A stretch of 64,000 bases of DNA, taken from NCBI GenBank assembly GCA_028870355.1, contig JAGWPU010000077.1, positions 1-64,000 of the forward strand, written 5' to 3'. Position numbers and translations under genes: made by a program. Under the pieces are notes generated by a model. The model searched no databases and was not told the origin of the DNA. It saw only the letters and a program-made list of their open reading frames with translations. Within the stretch, counting starts at the first letter, position 1. Every line of letters begins with the position of its first letter. Of the stretch, positions 52,361 to 60,769 are shown piece after piece. The stretch is from Gammaproteobacteria bacterium (GTDB lineage: Bacteria > Pseudomonadota > Gammaproteobacteria > Steroidobacterales > Steroidobacteraceae).

Positions 52361-53275
52361 ATGTACGGGATCGCGGTTCACGGCGGCGCGGGCACGCCCC
52401 CACGCGGCCAGATCGAGCCGGCGCGCGAGCGTCGCTATCACGAAGGCATGCTCGCGGCGCTCGATGCCGCCCGCGAGGTCCTGGAGCGTGGCGGCTCGAG
52501 CCTCGACGCGGTGGTGCGCGCGGTCGTCGTGCTCGAGGACGACCCGATGTTCAATGCCGGACGCGGCGCCGTGTGCACGCGCGAGGGCCACCACGAACTC
52601 GACGCGTCGATCATGGAGGGCGCGGCGCTGCGGGCCGGCGCGGTCTGCGGGCTGCGGCACGTGAAGAACCCGATCGAGCTCGCGCGCGCGGTGATGGAGC
52701 GGTCGCCGTTCGTGATGCTCGGTGGCGCGGGGGCCGAGGAGTTCGCGCTCGCCGAAGGGTTCGCGCTCGTGCCGAACGAGTACTTCCGGACGGAGGAACG
52801 CTGGCAGCAGCTGCAACGGGTACTGACCGCCGGCGACGCGCCGCTCCCGCTGGCGCACGTCGGCACGGTCGGCGCGGTCGCGCTCGACGTGCATGGCCAC
52901 CTCGCCGCCGCGACCTCGACCGGCGGCATGACCGCGAAGCGCTACGGCAGGATCGGCGATTCGCCGGTGATCGGCGCCGGAACGTACGCGGACGACCGGG
53001 CGTGCGCGGTCTCGGCGACCGGGCACGGCGAAATCTTCCTGCGCAACGCGGTCGCGCACGACCTCTGCGCCCGGATGCGCTACGGCGGAGCGAGCCTCGA
53101 TCAGGCGGTCCACGACGTCGTGCACGGCGAACTGGTCGCGCGCGGAGGGGAAGGCGGCGTGATCGCGATCGATCGACACGGCCGGATCGCGATCGATTGC
53201 AACGTCGAGGGCATGTTCCGCGGGAGCCTGACCGCGGGGGGCGAGCCCCGGACCGCGATCTTCCGGGAGCCTTGA
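52361..53275 (+). CDS. iaaA: Isoaspartyl peptidase/L-asparaginase
   Basis: 304 residues. Ntn-hydrolase of the plant-type asparaginase family: MYGIAVHGGAG, DPMFNAGRGAVCTREGHHELDASIMEG, and the autocleavage nucleophile Thr169 in HVGTVGAVALD. It is followed by ATSTGGMTAKRYGRIGDSPVIGAGTYADD, which forms the substrate loop. It removes beta-aspartyl residues from peptides and deamidates asparagine. It lies between pyc (divergent) and the GGDEF gene (convergent), apparently as a single-gene unit. Confidence 0.95.
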   Translation: MYGIAVHGGAGTPPRGQIEPARERRYHEGMLAALDAAREVLERGGSSLDAVVRAVVVLEDDPMFNAGRGAVCTREGHHELDASIMEGAALRAGAVCGLRHVKNPIELARAVMERSPFVMLGGAGAEEFALAEGFALVPNEYFRTEERWQQLQRVLTAGDAPLPLAHVGTVGAVALDVHGHLAAATSTGGMTAKRYGRIGDSPVIGAGTYADDRACAVSATGHGEIFLRNAVAHDLCARMRYGGASLDQAVHDVVHGELVARGGEGGVIAIDRHGRIAIDCNVEGMFRGSLTAGGEPRTAIFREP

Positions 53276-53300
53276 CGCCGGGCGGGCGTACGGCGTTTCG

Positions 53301-54530
53301 TCAGCCGAGACGCAGCCCGCGGCGCTTCTCGAAGCGTCCGGTCTGCAGATTCTGGTATTCGGCTTCCATCACGACGACCCGGTTGCGACCCTGGCCCTTC
53401 GCGCTGTAGAGCGCTTCGTCCGCCAGCTGGATCAGGCCCTCGGGACTGCGCGACGCGGTCGGCAGGATATAGGCGGCGCCGATGCTCACGGTCAGCCGGC
53501 TCGCGACCGGGGACGCCTCGTGCAGGAAGTTGAGTTCGGCGATCGAACGCTGGATGCGGGTCGAGACCTCCGCGACGTACTCCCGGCTCGCCTCGTAGAG
53601 GACCAGCGCGAATTCCTCGCCGCCGTAGCGGGCGACGAAGTCGAGCGGGCGCCGGGCACACTGGCTCAAGGTCGCGGCGACCGCCCGCAGGCACTCGTCG
53701 CCGGCCTGGTGACCGTAGCGATCGTTGTATTCCTTGAAGCAGTCGATGTCGACGAGCAGCACGGCGATTCGTTGGGCGTCGCGAACCGCCTGCTGCCAGA
53801 CGCGCTGGATGTGCAGGTCGAACATCCGCCGGTTCTGGATCCCGGTGAGTCCGTCCCGCGCAACCAGTTCGCGCAGCAAGCCGGTCTCGAGGAATCGAAA
53901 CCGGCTGGTGCGCTCCTGCATGTACGCGACCGACGCGCCGATCAGGTTCGCGGCGACGAGCGTGAGCGCGTCGTAGCCGAACTCGGTCCCCGGCAGCGCC
54001 ATCAGGTGACCGGCCGCCAGATACGCGAGCAACACGAGGAAATTGACCGCGAGCGCCGCGTAGAAGTCCAGGCCCGCGAGAAAGTACACGTACATCGCCG
54101 TCACGATCATCGCCGGAAACAGGAACTGGGCCCCGCCGAGCGAGGTCACGACCTGGATCGCGACCTGGCTCAGACCGCAGGCCGTGAAGGCGACGATCGC
54201 GAGCGGCGGGTAGATCCTCTGCCGATTGGGCGAAAAGCTCGCCGCCAGCACGATCACGAGCAGCGGCACCGTGAACGCGACGTCGATGGTGCCCGGGATG
54301 CGATCCAGCGCGCGACCCAGCACGAGCGCGTCCATCGCGGACAGGGCGATCGCGATCGCGATCGCGAGCACGAGATTCGCGCGGATGTAGCCGAGCGACT
54401 CCTCGAGCCGGGCGCGTCGGAACACCACCTCGAGCTCGCGGCCGAACCGCAACCACGGAAACCCGTCCTTCAGTTGCCGCGCGTGCGGCAAGTCGGGGAG
54501 GTCCTCCGTCAACGACGAATTCATCCGCAT
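53301..54530 (-). CDS. Membrane diguanylate cyclase (GGDEF)
   Basis: 409 residues. The N-terminal ~200 residues hold about six hydrophobic helices (from LVLAIAIAIAL to ALTLVAANLIGAS), a membrane sensor of unknown ligand. A short linker leads to a GGDEF domain with DGLTGIQNRRMFDLH and the active loop RYGGEEF (303-307), intact for cyclic-di-GMP synthesis. The inhibitory I-site R294-x-x-D297 lies five residues before the loop, so product feedback is expected. No EAL domain is present. It should raise cyclic-di-GMP to favour attachment. Confidence 0.92.
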   Translation of the reverse strand: MRMNSSLTEDLPDLPHARQLKDGFPWLRFGRELEVVFRRARLEESLGYIRANLVLAIAIAIALSAMDALVLGRALDRIPGTIDVAFTVPLLVIVLAASFSPNRQRIYPPLAIVAFTACGLSQVAIQVVTSLGGAQFLFPAMIVTAMYVYFLAGLDFYAALAVNFLVLLAYLAAGHLMALPGTEFGYDALTLVAANLIGASVAYMQERTSRFRFLETGLLRELVARDGLTGIQNRRMFDLHIQRVWQQAVRDAQRIAVLLVDIDCFKEYNDRYGHQAGDECLRAVAATLSQCARRPLDFVARYGGEEFALVLYEASREYVAEVSTRIQRSIAELNFLHEASPVASRLTVSIGAAYILPTASRSPEGLIQLADEALYSAKGQGRNRVVVMEAEYQNLQTGRFEKRRGLRLG

Positions 54531-54688
54531 GGACGCATTGGACCGAAACGCGGGCGCGGGCGCTGCGACCTACGGCACAGGCTTGCAGATCCCGCGGGAG
54601 TCCCGCGGCGAAAAAGCGTGAACGCCGCCGCGGTTTCCCCTCCCACGCCGATCCGGATCGCGTTATGTCAAATGAAACGAGCCCGCGA

Positions 54689-56269
54689 TCAGCCGGTCAG
54701 GTATCGCGCGAGATAGGTCTCGAAATCGTCCCGGTCGCCCGCCTCGATGCGTCGTTGCTGCGCGTGCGACTCCTCGGCCGCGATCGCGAACTCGGCGAGC
54801 CGGCTCTCGTTCGGCGGATACAGTCCGAGGAAGTAGTCCTTGTGGACGCGCGACATGCGCAACGCGAACTGGAAGAAGGTCTCCCCGGCATCGCGCATCT
54901 CGGCGAGCAGCCGGGCCGACGGCGTCGCGGCCGGATCCTCGATCTTCTCTCGCTGGCGCACCAGCGATCCGCGGTAGGGTGCCGCGGGGTTGTCCTGATC
55001 GAGGAGCTCGCAGACCGCCTCCAGGTCGTCGAGCAGCTCACGCGCCCACTCGCGCATCGGTCGATCCCGCCCGTCGAAGCGCAGGCTCAGACCGGGCTCG
55101 CGTCCGCGCCGCGCGACGGTCACGTGATTGCGATCGAGCGCCTGCTGCTCGTCGCGCTCGATCGGCGGACTGTCGCGCAACAGGCACAACGCGAGGAACG
55201 CCTCGGCGAAGCGCAACGTGTCCTGATTCACCCCGACCGGATCGAACACGCTGACGTCGAGCGCCCTCATCTCGAGGTATTCGACGCCACCCCGCTCGAG
55301 CGCCCGCGTCGGCCGCTCGCCCGACCGGACCACGCGCTTCGGGCGGATGAAACTGTAGTACTCGTTGCCGACCTGCAGGACGTTCGCGCTGAGCTGTCGG
55401 TACTCTCCGCCGACCTTGACCCCGAGCTTCTCGTAGCCTGGAAACGGCGTCCGGATCGCGTGATTGAGGTCGCGGACGTAAGCTTGCAGGCTATTCACCG
55501 ACACGCTCACCGTGGCCTGATTCTTGTTGCGGTAGCCGATGTCGCTCATCCTGAGCGAGGTCGCATACGGCTCGTACAAGGTATCGGCATCGAGCGCCGG
55601 CAGATCGTGGTCGCGTCCTGCCAGGAAGGCCCGACTGACCGCTGGCGAGGTCCCGAACAAGTAGAGGATCAACCAGCCGAAGCGCCGGTAATTGCGCAAC
55701 GCTGCAAAGTACGCGTCCGAGACGAACGCCGTGTCCACCGCGCCCGCCCCCTCGAGAGGCGCGAGCGCCTCCCACAGGGACGCCGGAAACGAATAGTTGA
55801 AGTGCACGCCGGCGATCGCCTGCATCATGCGTCCGTAACGCAGGCTGAGCCCGTTGCGGTAGATCGTCTTCAGTCGGCCGACGTTCGACGGTCCGTAACG
55901 TGCGATCGGGATCTCCTCGTCGGAGCGCACCGCGCAGGGCATGCTCGTCGCCCAGAGCATCTCGTCGCCGAGATGCCGATACACGAACTGGTGCAGGTCG
56001 CACAGGTATTGCAGCAGTTCCCAGCTCTGGCCGAACGGCGGCGTGACCAACTCGATCAAGGCTTCGGAGAAGTCGGTGGTGATCCGCGGGTTCGTCAATG
56101 CGGCGCCGAGCGCCGGCGGATGCGCGGTCTGCGCGATCTGCCCGTGCGGGGTGACCCGCAAGGCCTCCTTCTCGACGCCCTTGCGGCCGCCGCACAGCAC
56201 GCCGCGCTGCCCGGAATTGACCAGCGCCGCGACGCGGCGCTCGAAACGCTTGTCGGTGAATTCACGCAT
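54689..56269 (-). CDS. gshA: Glutamate-cysteine ligase
   Basis: 526 residues from ATG 56269. E. coli-type GshA: CGGRKGVEKEALRVTPHG at the N-terminus, TTDFSEALIELVTPPF, LWATSMPCAVRSDEEIPIARYG, HFNYSFPASLW and RNKNQATVSVSVNSLQAYVRDL, then a C-terminal block EYLEMRALDVSVFDPVG. It joins glutamate and cysteine with ATP, the rate-limiting step to glutathione, which GloA and gamma-glutamyltranspeptidase in this window also use. The frame upstream of 56269 is open but has no GshA sequence. It is divergent from the thiolase gene. The 158-bp gap 54531-54688 to the GGDEF gene shows no gene. Confidence 0.95.
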   Translation of the reverse strand: MREFTDKRFERRVAALVNSGQRGVLCGGRKGVEKEALRVTPHGQIAQTAHPPALGAALTNPRITTDFSEALIELVTPPFGQSWELLQYLCDLHQFVYRHLGDEMLWATSMPCAVRSDEEIPIARYGPSNVGRLKTIYRNGLSLRYGRMMQAIAGVHFNYSFPASLWEALAPLEGAGAVDTAFVSDAYFAALRNYRRFGWLILYLFGTSPAVSRAFLAGRDHDLPALDADTLYEPYATSLRMSDIGYRNKNQATVSVSVNSLQAYVRDLNHAIRTPFPGYEKLGVKVGGEYRQLSANVLQVGNEYYSFIRPKRVVRSGERPTRALERGGVEYLEMRALDVSVFDPVGVNQDTLRFAEAFLALCLLRDSPPIERDEQQALDRNHVTVARRGREPGLSLRFDGRDRPMREWARELLDDLEAVCELLDQDNPAAPYRGSLVRQREKIEDPAATPSARLLAEMRDAGETFFQFALRMSRVHKDYFLGLYPPNESRLAEFAIAAEESHAQQRRIEAGDRDDFETYLARYLTG

Positions 56270-56377
56270 CGTGTCCAAGGATACCTGAACACGCCCGGCA
56301 TTTTCCCGCGCGCCCGGGTTCTGCGCGCCCGGCGCCGGGTCCATAATGCGCGCGAGCTTCGAACGGAGGGGCGAACC

Positions 56378-57664
56378 ATGCTGGTCGGCACGAAGACTCG
56401 GCGCGTCGCGATCGTCGGCGGTACTCGCATTCCATTCGCCCGGGGTCACGGGGCGTACGCCGAGGTCGGAAATCCGCAGATGCTCACCGCGGCGCTCGCC
56501 GGACTCGTCGAGCGCTTCGGGCTGCGCGGGCAATGCGTGGGCGAGGTCGCCGCCGGCGCGGTGATCAAGCACCCGAGCCAATGGAACCTCGCCCGCGAGT
56601 GCGTGCTGGATTCGGGCCTCGCGCCGCAGACGCCGGCGGTCGATCTGCAACGCGCCTGCGGCACGAGCCTCGAAGCGGCGATCCTGGTCGCGAACAAGAT
56701 CGCGCTCGGACAGATCGACGCCGGAATCGCCGGCGGCGTCGACACGGTGAGCGATCCGCCGATCGGATTCCCGCGAAGTTTTCAGCGCCTGCTGCTCCGC
56801 AGCCACCGCGGGAGGACGGCCGGCGCCCGGATCGCGCCGTGGCTCGGGCTGCGTCCGCGACACTTCAAGCCGGTGCTGCCGGGCGTCGCGGAGCCGCGCA
56901 CCGGCCTGTCGATGGGCGAGAGCACCGAATGGATGGTGAAGCAGTGGCGGATCCCGCGCGAGGAGCAGGACCGGCTCGCGCTGCAGAGCCATCGCAATGC
57001 ATCCGCCGCCTACGCCGAGGGTTTCTACTCGGACTTGGTGATCCCGTACCTCGGCCTCGCGCGCGACGACAACGTCCGCGATGACACGAGCCTGGAGAAG
57101 CTCGCACGGCTGTCGCCGGTCTTCGACCGGTCGGCGGGCGGCACGCTGACCGCCGGCAACTCGACCCCGATGACCGACGGTGCCTCGGCGGTGCTGCTGG
57201 CATCCGAGGCATGGGCGCGGGCGCGCGACCTGCCGGTGCTCGCGTACCTCGCCTACGGCAAGGTCGCCGCGGTCGACTACGTCGATCACCGGGAAGGCCT
57301 GCTGATGGCGCCCGCGTACGCCGTTCCGAGGATGCTCGCCGATGCCGGGCTGGCGCTGACCGATTTCGATTTCTACGAGATCCACGAAGCCTTCGCCGGC
57401 CAGGTGCTGTGCACGCTGAAGGCATGGACCGATCCCGCGTTCTGCCGCGACCGGCTCGGTCGATCCGAGGTGCTCGGCGCGATCGATCGCGCGAAGCTCA
57501 ACGTCAAGGGGGGCAGCGTCGCGATCGGCCACCCGTTCGCGGCGACGGGTACGCGGATCGTCGCGACGCTCGCGAAGGTTCTCGCCGAGAGCGGGGCGAA
57601 GCGCGGCCTGATATCGATCTGCACCGCCGGCGGCATGGGCGTGACCGCGATCCTGGAGCGTTGA
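56378..57664 (+). CDS. Thiolase (acetyl-CoA C-acyltransferase, FadI-like)
   Basis: 428 residues from ATG 56378 with GGAGGGG about 7 bases upstream. Catalytic Cys94 in VDLQRACGTSLEA, the His of EIHEAFAGQVL, the KGGSVAIGHPFAATGTRI loop and the second Cys in ISICTAGGMG are all present. The length and the long N-terminal loop favour the FadI/trifunctional-beta type over the PhaA type. It cleaves 3-ketoacyl-CoA with CoA in fatty acid or related breakdown. It heads a + strand run of catabolic genes to 62944. Confidence 0.93.
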   Translation: MLVGTKTRRVAIVGGTRIPFARGHGAYAEVGNPQMLTAALAGLVERFGLRGQCVGEVAAGAVIKHPSQWNLARECVLDSGLAPQTPAVDLQRACGTSLEAAILVANKIALGQIDAGIAGGVDTVSDPPIGFPRSFQRLLLRSHRGRTAGARIAPWLGLRPRHFKPVLPGVAEPRTGLSMGESTEWMVKQWRIPREEQDRLALQSHRNASAAYAEGFYSDLVIPYLGLARDDNVRDDTSLEKLARLSPVFDRSAGGTLTAGNSTPMTDGASAVLLASEAWARARDLPVLAYLAYGKVAAVDYVDHREGLLMAPAYAVPRMLADAGLALTDFDFYEIHEAFAGQVLCTLKAWTDPAFCRDRLGRSEVLGAIDRAKLNVKGGSVAIGHPFAATGTRIVATLAKVLAESGAKRGLISICTAGGMGVTAILER

Positions 57665-57731
57665 CGGCGCCTTGAGCCGCGGCGAGCGAACGCGCTATTC
57701 TCACCGACCCCGATTGGCGGAGCATCGAACC

Positions 57732-58391
57732 ATGGGAAGCACCATCGACCTGAAGGCGTCGGACGGACACCGCTTGAACGCGTATCTCGCGGAGCCGAAC
57801 GGCAAGCCGCGCGGCGGGATCGTCGTGATTCAGGAGATCTTCGGCGTGACGCGCCACATTCGCGCGGTCGCAGACCAATACGCGGCGGCCGGATTCCTCG
57901 CGATCGCGCCGGCGCTGTTCGATCGGATCCAGCCCGGGATCGACGTCCCGTACACGGACATCCAGACGGGCTTCGCCCACATGCAGAAGCTGCAGAGCGA
58001 GCAGGTCATGCTCGACGTGCGCGCCGCGGTCGACCGGGTCGCGGCGGCAGGCAAGGTCGGCGTCGTCGGCTTCTGCTGGGGCGGCACGATGACCTATCTC
58101 GCGGCGGCACGCCTGCCGATCGCGGCCGCGATTTCGTACTACGGCGGCGGGACCTCGCAGTATCTGGCGGAAAAGCCCCGTTGCCCGATCCTGTTCCATT
58201 ACGGCGAGCTCGACGCCCACATCCCGATGTCGCAGGTCGACGAGGTTCGGGCCGCGAACCCCGGAGCGACGTTCCATCTGTACAAGGCGGAACACGGCTT
58301 CAACTGCACCGATCGGTCGAGCTTCGAACCGGCGAGCGCGAAGCTCGCGCTCGAGCGAAGCCTCGAATTCTTCCATCGTCACGTCGGCTGA
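57732..58391 (+). CDS. Dienelactone hydrolase family protein
   Basis: 219 residues from ATG 57732. Alpha/beta hydrolase with a Cys nucleophile: Cys115 in GFCWGGTM, acid in GELDAHIP and His in KAEHGFNC, plus the VIQEIFGV loop whose Glu holds the cysteine in the resting state. Members open cyclic lactones in aromatic degradation or act on other small esters; the substrate here is unknown. It sits 67 bp behind the thiolase gene. Confidence 0.92.
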   Translation: MGSTIDLKASDGHRLNAYLAEPNGKPRGGIVVIQEIFGVTRHIRAVADQYAAAGFLAIAPALFDRIQPGIDVPYTDIQTGFAHMQKLQSEQVMLDVRAAVDRVAAAGKVGVVGFCWGGTMTYLAAARLPIAAAISYYGGGTSQYLAEKPRCPILFHYGELDAHIPMSQVDEVRAANPGATFHLYKAEHGFNCTDRSSFEPASAKLALERSLEFFHRHVG

Positions 58392-58416
58392 CGCCGCGAC
58401 CCGGGGACACTCGAAG

Positions 58417-59874
58417 ATGATCAAACTGCGCGACCAGAATCTGCTGCGTCAATCCTGTTACGTGGACGGCCGCTGGCTGTCGGCCGACGGGGGCGCGACC
58501 CTGCCGGTGCACAACCCGGCGACCGGCGAGACGCTCGGCTCGATCCCGAACATGGGCACCAGCGAGACGCGGTTGGCGATCGAGGCCGCGGCAAGTGCGT
58601 TTCCCGCGTGGGCGGCGCGCACCGCGAAGGACCGCGCGGTGCTGTTGCGACGCTGGTACGAGCTGATCCTCGCGCATCTCGACGATCTCGCGGTGCTGAT
58701 GACCGCCGAGCAGGGCAAGCCCCTCGCCGAATCGAAGGGCGAGATCGCTTACGCAGCGTCGTTCATCGAATGGTTCGCGGAAGAAGGCAAGCGGGTCTAC
58801 GGCGACGTGATCCCGAGCCACCAGCCGGACAAGCGCATTCTCGTGCTGCGACAGCCGGTCGGCGTGGTCGCCGCGATCACGCCGTGGAACTTCCCGGCGG
58901 CGATGATCACCCGCAAGGCGGGCCCGGCACTCGCGGCCGGATGCACCTTCGTGTGCAAGCCCGCGACCCAGACGCCGTTCTCGGCACTCGCGCTCGCGGA
59001 GCTCGCCGACCGGGCCGGCATCCCCAAGGGCGTGTTCAACGTCCTCACCGGCTCCGCGACGCAGATCGGCGGCGAGATGACCTCGAATCCGCTCGTGCGC
59101 AAGCTGACGTTCACCGGCTCGACCGAGATCGGCAAGAAACTGATGGCGCAGTGCGCCAGCACGATGAAGAAGGTGTCGATGGAACTCGGCGGCAACGCGC
59201 CGTTCATCGTGTTCGACGACGCCGACCTCGACGCGGCCGTGCAGGGCGCGATCACGAGCAAGTACCGCAACACCGGGCAGACCTGTGTCTGCGCGAACCG
59301 GCTGCTCGTTCAGGACGGCGTGTACGAGGAGTTCGCGCGCAGACTCGGCGCCGCCGTCGCGGCGCTGCGGATCGGCGACGGCTTGGCCGGTGCGACCGAT
59401 CAGGGACCGCTGATCGACTCGAAGGCGCTCGCGAAGGTGGAGGAGCACGTTGCGGACGCCGTCGCCAAGGGCGCGAAGGTCGTCGCGGGCGGACGACGCC
59501 ATGCGCTCGGCGGAACCTTCTTCGAGCCGACGGTGCTCACCGACGTGACGCCGGCGATGGCGGTCGCGCGGGAGGAAACGTTCGGACCGGTCGCTCCGCT
59601 GTTCCGGTTCAAGACCGAAGCCGAGGCGATTGCGATGGCGAACGACACCGAATTCGGCCTCGCGGCGTATCTCTACACGCGCGACCTCGCGCGTAGCTGG
59701 CGAGTCTCGGAGGCGCTGGAGTACGGAATCGTCGGCTTGAACACCGGATTGATCTCGACCGAGGTTGCACCGTTCGGCGGCGTCAAGGAGTCGGGCACCG
59801 GCCGCGAGGGATCCAAGTACGGGATCCTCGACTTCACCGAGATCAAGTATTTGTGCGTGGGCGGGATCAGCTGA
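58417..59874 (+). CDS. gabD: NAD(P)-dependent succinate-semialdehyde dehydrogenase
   Basis: 485 residues, the typical GabD size. Aldehyde dehydrogenase motifs: AITPWNFPAAMITRKAGPALAAGC, FTGSTEIGKKL, general base Glu256 in SMELGGNAPFIVFDDAD, and nucleophile Cys290 in NTGQTCVCANR. The second cysteine two residues later is typical of GabD, where it gives redox control. The ending GREGSKYGILDFTEIKYLCVGG is also GabD-like. It oxidises succinate semialdehyde to succinate. No gabT is adjacent, so its semialdehyde source is unclear. Confidence 0.93.
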   Translation: MIKLRDQNLLRQSCYVDGRWLSADGGATLPVHNPATGETLGSIPNMGTSETRLAIEAAASAFPAWAARTAKDRAVLLRRWYELILAHLDDLAVLMTAEQGKPLAESKGEIAYAASFIEWFAEEGKRVYGDVIPSHQPDKRILVLRQPVGVVAAITPWNFPAAMITRKAGPALAAGCTFVCKPATQTPFSALALAELADRAGIPKGVFNVLTGSATQIGGEMTSNPLVRKLTFTGSTEIGKKLMAQCASTMKKVSMELGGNAPFIVFDDADLDAAVQGAITSKYRNTGQTCVCANRLLVQDGVYEEFARRLGAAVAALRIGDGLAGATDQGPLIDSKALAKVEEHVADAVAKGAKVVAGGRRHALGGTFFEPTVLTDVTPAMAVAREETFGPVAPLFRFKTEAEAIAMANDTEFGLAAYLYTRDLARSWRVSEALEYGIVGLNTGLISTEVAPFGGVKESGTGREGSKYGILDFTEIKYLCVGGIS

Positions 59875-60578
59875 GATTCCTCGAGCTTTCGGTGCCCGCG
59901 CAGGATCTGCGCGCGGCGACCGAATTCTACGCAGGGCTCGGTTTTTCGCTCGCCGAGGTCGGCGAGACCCGCCGCTATCCGTACGCCGTGGCCACGGACG
60001 GCCGCGTCAGCATCGGAATGCACGGCGTCGAGGACCTCGCGCCGACGGTGAGCTTCGTGCGACCGGATCTGGTCGCCCATCTGGATCGGTACGAATCGCT
60101 CGGCGTCACGCTCGAACTGCGCCGTCTCGGCGGCGACGTGTTCAACGAGATCGGGTGGCGCGATCCGGGCGGCAATCCGGTCCGACTCCTCGAGGCCCGG
60201 ACCTTCTCGCCCCCGCCAACGCCGTCCGGGAACCGAACGGCCTGCGGGTATTTCCGCGAAATCGCGCTGCCGGCGAGCGCCCGCGTCGCCTCGCGCGCCC
60301 AGTGGGAGCGCCTCGGATTCGTCGCGCTCGACGAGGAGGGTCCGCTCGGGTCCTGCACGATCTGTACGAGCGATACCCTGACCCTCGGCCTGTACGAGCC
60401 GCGACGCATACCCCGCCCCACGGTGGTGTTCGAATCCGACGATCTGCCGCGCGTTTCGACGGCGTTGACCGCACTCGGCACCTCGGTGAACGCGGACACC
60501 GACGAGGACGGCGAGCTCACCAGCCTGCGCTGCGATGCGCCCGAGGGAACGCCGCTGCGGATCCTGCGGGCGGAGTGA
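59853..60578 (+). CDS. VOC-superfamily (glyoxalase/bleomycin resistance-like) protein
   Basis: 241 residues from GTG 59853, overlapping gabD by 22 bases; no ribosome site is obvious, so the start is tentative. Two VOC modules: LRFLELSVPAQDLRAATEFYAGLGFSLAEVGE (~9-120) and RTACGYFREIALPASARVASRAQWERLGFVALDEE (~125-240). Metal-ligand candidates exist but the function is unknown. It may protect against or process an electrophile from the neighbouring dehydrogenase pathway. The 191-bp gap that follows shows nothing convincing. Confidence 0.75.
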   Translation: MRGRDQLRFLELSVPAQDLRAATEFYAGLGFSLAEVGETRRYPYAVATDGRVSIGMHGVEDLAPTVSFVRPDLVAHLDRYESLGVTLELRRLGGDVFNEIGWRDPGGNPVRLLEARTFSPPPTPSGNRTACGYFREIALPASARVASRAQWERLGFVALDEEGPLGSCTICTSDTLTLGLYEPRRIPRPTVVFESDDLPRVSTALTALGTSVNADTDEDGELTSLRCDAPEGTPLRILRAE

Positions 60579-60769
60579 AGCGCCGCCCGCGGGCACGGTC
60601 GCCGCGTCGGCCTCCCCCGGCGTGCCGATCGGCGGGCCGCGGGGCGGCGCGAGTTGCTAGACTTGGGGTCTCATCGGACTTCAGCGCGGAGGGGCCGCAT
60701 GCCGATCAGCGATTCGCCGGCGCCATGAGCAGCGGCTTCGGTACCCGATCGCGACGGGCGCGCTGATCC

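Noticed and set aside
48827-53179. A 1450-codon open frame on the minus strand, offset from pyruvate carboxylase
   Set aside because: It overlaps the complete pyc gene in another frame; its translation is Arg/Gly/Asp-biased with no domain. High GC removes stop codons and makes such shadows.
49003-53409. A 1468-codon open frame on the + strand opposite pyc and through iaaA
   Set aside because: Same cause: it is antisense to pyc and out of frame with iaaA, has no recognisable motif and no ribosome site.
54665-56377. In-frame upstream extension of the thiolase gene across gshA
   Set aside because: The sequence before ATG 56378 is antisense to gshA and unlike a thiolase; a good ribosome site supports the internal start.
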